DNA from: a virus
Strand: one strand, 5' to 3'
DNA: 32,619 nucleotides
Virus record (IMG/VR): IMGVR_UViG_3300031673_000298
Span: 1 to 32,619 of that record
Made by a program: the position numbers and the translations under genes. Shown here piece after piece: positions 28,721 through 32,619 of the stretch (its first letter is position 1; each line of letters begins with the position of its first letter). The notes under the pieces were generated by a model that saw nothing but the letters and a program-made list of their open reading frames with translations, made no database searches and was not told where the DNA came from.

Positions 28721-30660
28721 TTACTCGATAACCCCATATCGGCAATAATTCCGCCGCCACTGATTTTGTATTTTACTTTCTTGATATATAATTCATAAGC
28801 AATCCTATATTTCGCTTCAAGGTATGAAAGGACGCCGCTATCCATGCACGAATTTGATTCAAAGTTTATTTCGATTTTCATATAGCGAAAAATTTCTAAA
28901 AGCGTTCGTTCTGTAAGTTCTTCAATAGGTTCAAATGCGTCAATAGTCCAGCTGTCAAGTTCAGGCGTCCGGGCCGTATTAGTCGTTGTCAGTGTCACCC
29001 TTACGCGCCAATATCTATGTAATCCTTCCGCCGTTAAATCTGCCTTGCCTGCCGTCAAGACATAAGCGGCAAGTGCCGAATAAGCGATCCCATCATCGGA
29101 ATGCGAAACTTCAAATGTTATCGCTGTGCTTTCCGGCGTTTTATAGGTCGCCGAAAGCGTCACGGGATCAGTCGGGACTTGTCCCAGATCAATATCGTTT
29201 TGATTGTATCCAGTCACTTGATAAACGCCGCCGCCTGTATCTTCGAGTAAAACATATCCCGGCTTTGTTGCTGTGTCGATCTGAAAAGCAACCTGATTAT
29301 ATCCTTCGAAATCAACTTTACTTGTTAAAGTTTTCCAAGCAATCCAATCTACATATTGAATAAATCGTGTTATTAAAGACGAATTCAATAAATGAATTCC
29401 AAAAACCATATCATAATTGTCGGCAAATGCTGAATTACTCCATATTAATCCGTCCCAATTTCGAGGTTTTCCTTTCGGATAAGTTCCAGCCGCCATATAT
29501 CCAATATAAATTGTATTCACACCGTCAATAACATAATCACCAACCAAAACCAAATGATATTGAGTATTTTTATTTAAAATTTTTGACGTATTAAAATAAA
29601 AGACTAATTCTTTATTGATTAGTGCAGGAATATTATTCGCTTCTATTTTAATTGAAACATAGCTTTCAATTAAAGTCGAAGGATAACCACTTCCATTGTC
29701 TGTCCATATTTCCACCCATATTTTTTTACCCAAAGCAATCGTTCCTGCTTTTTGTGTTATTATTCTAACTTTATCAATTATTCCGTCTTTTGTTATTTGA
29801 AAACCTTGCGAAAATTTTTCCGAAATACCAAATTCACGCAATCCAAAAAGCGTATCTCTTTCATATTCTGGAATTGTTTCATCATATAAATGTTTTGTAT
29901 CTATTGCGTCAGAATAAACGCCCTTGTTTATTGGCGATTGTTCCAGATCGATTATATTTGTAAATCTTCCAATCGCTTTTTTATCGTTTACTACACCAGC
30001 AATCCAATAAATGTCCATATCAAATTCAGCTGATCCATTATTATTTCCAGTGCAAAAAATATCATTGTCAGCATAAACCAAAGCGATTGCAATTATCGCT
30101 TGCGTCAACTGTGTGCCAACATTATCGTAAGAAGTTATAATATATTGTGTTGCTGTTTTTTTTATTCTTAAATAACCGTCATCGTTTCCCGGACAGCCAA
30201 TAACCGCGACTTGCCAAGCAACGCCATTCCAGTAATATCTTGTTACGCCACCTACATCCATATATGTAATTCTAAAAACCCCCAAATGTATATGAATCCA
30301 AATCGGGTCAAGGTAAGCACCGGTCGGAAGTAATGATGAAAAGACAGTTACAACCAACGGGGGTATGGTAAATTTATACCGCATTAAAATATCATAAGTC
30401 GCAGGCAAATAAAAATCCGAATAAAGATTCGCGGTCGCTGCGACAGCGGTTCTATGAAGAGCAATTTTATCGTTGGCTTCCGTTATACTTCCTGATCCTG
30501 ATATAAGAGTAGCCCACGCCGGATTAATCGCAGCGTCATCAAATTCGTCCAGCCATTGATGAATATTTACGGGGACGCTGTCAATAAAAATATTATGCTG
30601 TATTGTTGCTGCGATGAATTCCGCGTATGTATCTATTTTCTTTTCCAAAAATTCAGCCAT
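28717..30660 (-). CDS. Large tail/baseplate protein with several beta domains
   Basis: A 647-residue protein. Residues about 35-225 (EFDDAAINPAWATLISGSGS, ITYMDVGGVTRYYWNGVAWQ) resemble a lectin-like jelly roll; about 265-425 (GFQITKDGIIDKVRI, YVLLVG-type strands, TIYIGYMAAGTYPKG) form a second beta domain of the kind seen in exported carbohydrate-binding proteins; about 470-570 (QVTGYNQNDIDLGQ, ITFEVSHSDDG, RYWRVRVTLTT) a third, F5/8-like sandwich. The C-terminal 80 residues are helical, then ISGGGIIADMG. It lies downstream of the Gp37-like baseplate gene, as adhesion or baseplate proteins do. No enzyme motif found. Confidence 0.75.
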   Translation of the reverse strand: MAEFLEKKIDTYAEFIAATIQHNIFIDSVPVNIHQWLDEFDDAAINPAWATLISGSGSITEANDKIALHRTAVAATANLYSDFYLPATYDILMRYKFTIPPLVVTVFSSLLPTGAYLDPIWIHIHLGVFRITYMDVGGVTRYYWNGVAWQVAVIGCPGNDDGYLRIKKTATQYIITSYDNVGTQLTQAIIAIALVYADNDIFCTGNNNGSAEFDMDIYWIAGVVNDKKAIGRFTNIIDLEQSPINKGVYSDAIDTKHLYDETIPEYERDTLFGLREFGISEKFSQGFQITKDGIIDKVRIITQKAGTIALGKKIWVEIWTDNGSGYPSTLIESYVSIKIEANNIPALINKELVFYFNTSKILNKNTQYHLVLVGDYVIDGVNTIYIGYMAAGTYPKGKPRNWDGLIWSNSAFADNYDMVFGIHLLNSSLITRFIQYVDWIAWKTLTSKVDFEGYNQVAFQIDTATKPGYVLLEDTGGGVYQVTGYNQNDIDLGQVPTDPVTLSATYKTPESTAITFEVSHSDDGIAYSALAAYVLTAGKADLTAEGLHRYWRVRVTLTTTNTARTPELDSWTIDAFEPIEELTERTLLEIFRYMKIEINFESNSCMDSGVLSYLEAKYRIAYELYIKKVKYKISGGGIIADMGLSSK

Positions 30661-30661
30661 T

Positions 30662-31672
30662 TTATTCCTTGATTAAAAGTATTCGCGCTTTGCCTTCCGC
30701 GCGTATGCGCTCGCGTAAAAACAATATATCTATGTTTGCAATCGACGCCGTTATTATCGGGTCTTTTTTTAGCGTTAATAGCTGGGCCGCCCACTGCGCA
30801 GCGTCGGCAGCGTTGTCGGTAGTCGGCAACGTTTCGACGCCTTCCCGGACGCCGTAGTCGTTTTGTGAAGGCAGATCTTCGACCGTATCAGCATAATTTG
30901 ATCCGTCCGTTATTTTTCCAGTCTTAATATAAATTTTATTTACGATTCCGCTATTATCCTGAACCGGCAAAAACGCAGTTAAATGTTTTGATATTGCTTT
31001 CACGGCCGCTGTTTGAATTGCCGTTGATCGTGCCTTGAAAAAGAATTCCTTCAATTCGTCGACGCCAGCGACATAATTTCCGGCTTCATTAGCAAGATCA
31101 AATATTGCCTTCTTTGCTTTCGTTAGCGAAAAATCAGCCATTGTAACCGTGTATGTCGTGACTTCGATCTTGCTATCCTTTTTTATTATCTCCGGCTTTT
31201 TCGGAATGATTTCGTCATCAAATAATGCTTTAATGATTACAGATACTTCCTGCAACGTATAGACTTCATCAATAACAATTTCATCAAGTTTTGCGATCAA
31301 GCCATAGCCAGTATATGTATAAATCAAATCCGTTTTTCCTTCTTCTGGAACGTGCTGAATATATCCGGTATAATACGGCGTGAATTCTCCCATTAAATAA
31401 ATTTCAACGATATCGCCAACGCGTAAATCCAATTCTTTTTGTGTTAAGGTTAAATTGAAAGCACCGCAACCAGTTTCGTTTAATTCAAAATCAAATTCGT
31501 TAATAATATTTTGTCCGGTTTGACTTGAAATTTCGCCGATCTTTTCGCCTTCGGGTGTGTAAAATATTATTTTATAATAATCGTTCGGACTTAAAGGCGG
31601 AAGCGGCCCGGCTTCTTCGCCACCCCAAGTTTCAGAACCCCATAAATATTTACCCCATAAATCAAAAGACAT
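30662..31672 (-). CDS. Baseplate / tail-tip protein (Gp37-like)
   Basis: A 336-residue protein with the layout of the siphovirus ReqiPepy6 Gp37-like family: an early TQKELDLRVGDIVEIYLMGE segment after NETGCGAFNLTL, then TYTGYGLIAKLDEIVI, a middle KAIFDLANEAGNYVAGVDEL and a C-terminal strand-rich end. These proteins resemble the N-terminal hub part of tail-associated lysozyme or gp27-type baseplate proteins and sit below Dit. A cluster of aromatics at the N-terminus (WGKYLWGSETWGG) may dock to the tail. Here it follows the adhesin gene, a less usual order. Confidence 0.8.
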   Translation of the reverse strand: MSFDLWGKYLWGSETWGGEEAGPLPPLSPNDYYKIIFYTPEGEKIGEISSQTGQNIINEFDFELNETGCGAFNLTLTQKELDLRVGDIVEIYLMGEFTPYYTGYIQHVPEEGKTDLIYTYTGYGLIAKLDEIVIDEVYTLQEVSVIIKALFDDEIIPKKPEIIKKDSKIEVTTYTVTMADFSLTKAKKAIFDLANEAGNYVAGVDELKEFFFKARSTAIQTAAVKAISKHLTAFLPVQDNSGIVNKIYIKTGKITDGSNYADTVEDLPSQNDYGVREGVETLPTTDNAADAAQWAAQLLTLKKDPIITASIANIDILFLRERIRAEGKARILLIKE

Positions 31673-31684
31673 TTTTTATTTTCC

Positions 31685-32619
31685 TTAATCATCTATCTTT
31701 TCTAAAAATAAACAAGCTTCATTGTAATTATATCCGGGAGCTGGACCCGCTGCAAAAGCTCCAATAATAGCGCCAAGAGCATTTGCCCAAGCATAAATTC
31801 CAACCGTATCACCAGCCGCTAATCTAAAAGGTGGGGGAGTATGAGAAAATCCATCTCCACTGTTCGCAGGAGTTGTTGATTGATGATAACTTCCTTCTAC
31901 TTCTCCTGCCGCATTTATCTCCAATTTACCACCAAATACTATTCCAACGCCTGCCGGTTTTCCCATAATATAATAAGTTGCTCTATACAACCCACCAACA
32001 GCAACAGTTAAAACGTCGGCCGCAAAAGACATATTTTTTAAATTAACCGAATTAGATAAATTAACAAGATACCATGTATTTATTACTGTTAAAGCAGTTG
32101 TTACATTTTGACTATATGCTCCCCCATATGCTTTTTCCGGAAATCCTTGCGGACTTTCTACTTTACTATAATATATTAAACTGGGATTTCCTACTAAAAT
32201 TGATGTCGCTAAAGTTATTGTTGTTACTCCAGCACCGAAAGTGGGAGTTATTAAAATACGAGCATATTTTACTGCTGTATCTGTTAATTTTATTTTATCG
32301 CCGGCTTGAACTCGAGAAGTCCAGTCGCCCGTAATTGTAAAAACCGTTCCGCTTATTCTTACGCCGGCCGCTGCTTGAAGCAATAACCAGTTTCCTGTAA
32401 TATGATATTTTTCAAGTTCAATACCCATTAAAGCCAAAATATTATGATATAAAGCAATCCCACCGTTTTTTACCAGCGTAAGCGTGACGTGAATTGCGGA
32501 AGCCGTGCCGTCTTGCGCGCGCGTGATCCCTGTAAAAGATGTAGCTGTGACGCCCGTATATGAAATAACTTCGGCGTCAATTAGAATAAGTCCTTGCGTC
32601 GGAAAACCAACCGTTGCAA
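31685..32619 (-). CDS. Tail adhesin / receptor-binding protein, 3' part (C1q-like tip)
   Basis: The frame is open from the window end at 32619 and runs to a stop at 31685; its start lies at 287 in the other window end, so the full protein has 361 residues. The last 140 residues (VAVGGLYRATYYIMGKP, AAGDTVGIYAWANALG) have the pattern of a C1q/TNF-like jelly roll, a trimeric fold used by phage receptor-binding tips. The middle region (residues about 125-200) is beta-rich (GDWTSRVQAGDKIKLTDTAV). A false TTG start at 32437 should not be used. Confidence 0.85.
   Translation of the reverse strand, partial: ATVGFPTQGLILIDAEVISYTGVTATSFTGITRAQDGTASAIHVTLTLVKNGGIALYHNILALMGIELEKYHITGNWLLLQAAAGVRISGTVFTITGDWTSRVQAGDKIKLTDTAVKYARILITPTFGAGVTTITLATSILVGNPSLIYYSKVESPQGFPEKAYGGAYSQNVTTALTVINTWYLVNLSNSVNLKNMSFAADVLTVAVGGLYRATYYIMGKPAGVGIVFGGKLEINAAGEVEGSYHQSTTPANSGDGFSHTPPPFRLAAGDTVGIYAWANALGAIIGAFAAGPAPGYNYNEACLFLEKIDD
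32484..32619. repeat. Terminal direct repeat, right copy (circular overlap)
   Basis: This matches bases 1-136 except at 32610 (A; G at 127). On the coding strand this turns a GCT (Ala) codon into GTT (Val) within the adhesin gene. Either the read population holds two alleles or the contig end carries an error. Confidence 0.95.

Noticed and set aside
32437-32437. TTG at 32437 as the start of the adhesin
   Set aside because: The frame is open upstream across the window join and a proper ATG with AAAAAGGGGGAT lies at 287.
1-32619. Lysogeny module, diversity-generating retroelement, toxin-antitoxin pair
   Set aside because: No integrase, reverse transcriptase with template repeats, or paired toxin gene was found on either strand.

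Overview
This window is essentially the complete genome of a siphovirus (HK97-type head, long non-contractile tail), read on the strand opposite to transcription: every convincing gene lies on the minus strand. Bases 1-136 recur at 32484-32619 with one mismatch, and one tail gene reads in frame across that join, so the sequence closes into a circle of 32,483 bp (circularly permuted or concatemer-derived DNA assembled as a circle). No integrase, excisionase, CI-type repressor, tRNA, rRNA, CRISPR array or insertion sequence is visible, so a virulent lifestyle is the simplest reading.

The host cannot be named. Promoters are textbook sigma-70/sigma-A sites (TTGACA, 16-17 bp, TATAAT/TATACT), and ribosome binding sites are strong (AAGGGGGA, GGAGG, AAGGAAGG). 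A GH108-type endolysin with two small holin-like proteins and a membrane-anchored, periplasm-facing protein (possible spanin) lean towards a diderm host; this is inference.

Layout, in the direction of transcription (high to low coordinates). (1) Early region, about 26.1 to 15.6 kb: promoters at 26064-26092 and 25762-25790, the first preceded by three phased GCTACTTT repeats. It carries a zinc-ribbon protein, a coiled-coil protein, a ribbon-helix-helix protein, an annealing-type recombination protein paired with a Cas4-like Fe-S nuclease, a lambda-O-like initiator with candidate iterons inside its gene, a DnaC-like helicase loader, then a run of small proteins (MazG-like, YkgJ-like, many Cys-motif proteins), a ParB-DNA methyltransferase and a KTSC protein. 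(2) Late region, from a perfect promoter at 15562-15590 down to 1 and, across the join, 32.6 down to 26.2 kb: TerS, TerL, portal-MuF fusion, prohead protease, major capsid protein (with its own promoter inside the protease gene), head and connector proteins, a beta-helix/tail-terminator fusion, major tail protein, tail chaperones gpG/gpGT with a -1 frameshift signal, tape measure, Dit, adhesin with C1q-like tip, Gp37-like baseplate protein, large tail protein, then holins, endolysin, RusA resolvase and the spanin candidate.

Genes are tightly packed with many ATGA or TAATG overlaps, implying long polycistronic mRNAs with translational coupling. The most noteworthy items are the beta-helix/tail-terminator fusion, the complete frameshift cassette, the capsid promoter hidden in the protease gene, the iteron set inside the initiator gene, and the repeat-decorated early promoter.
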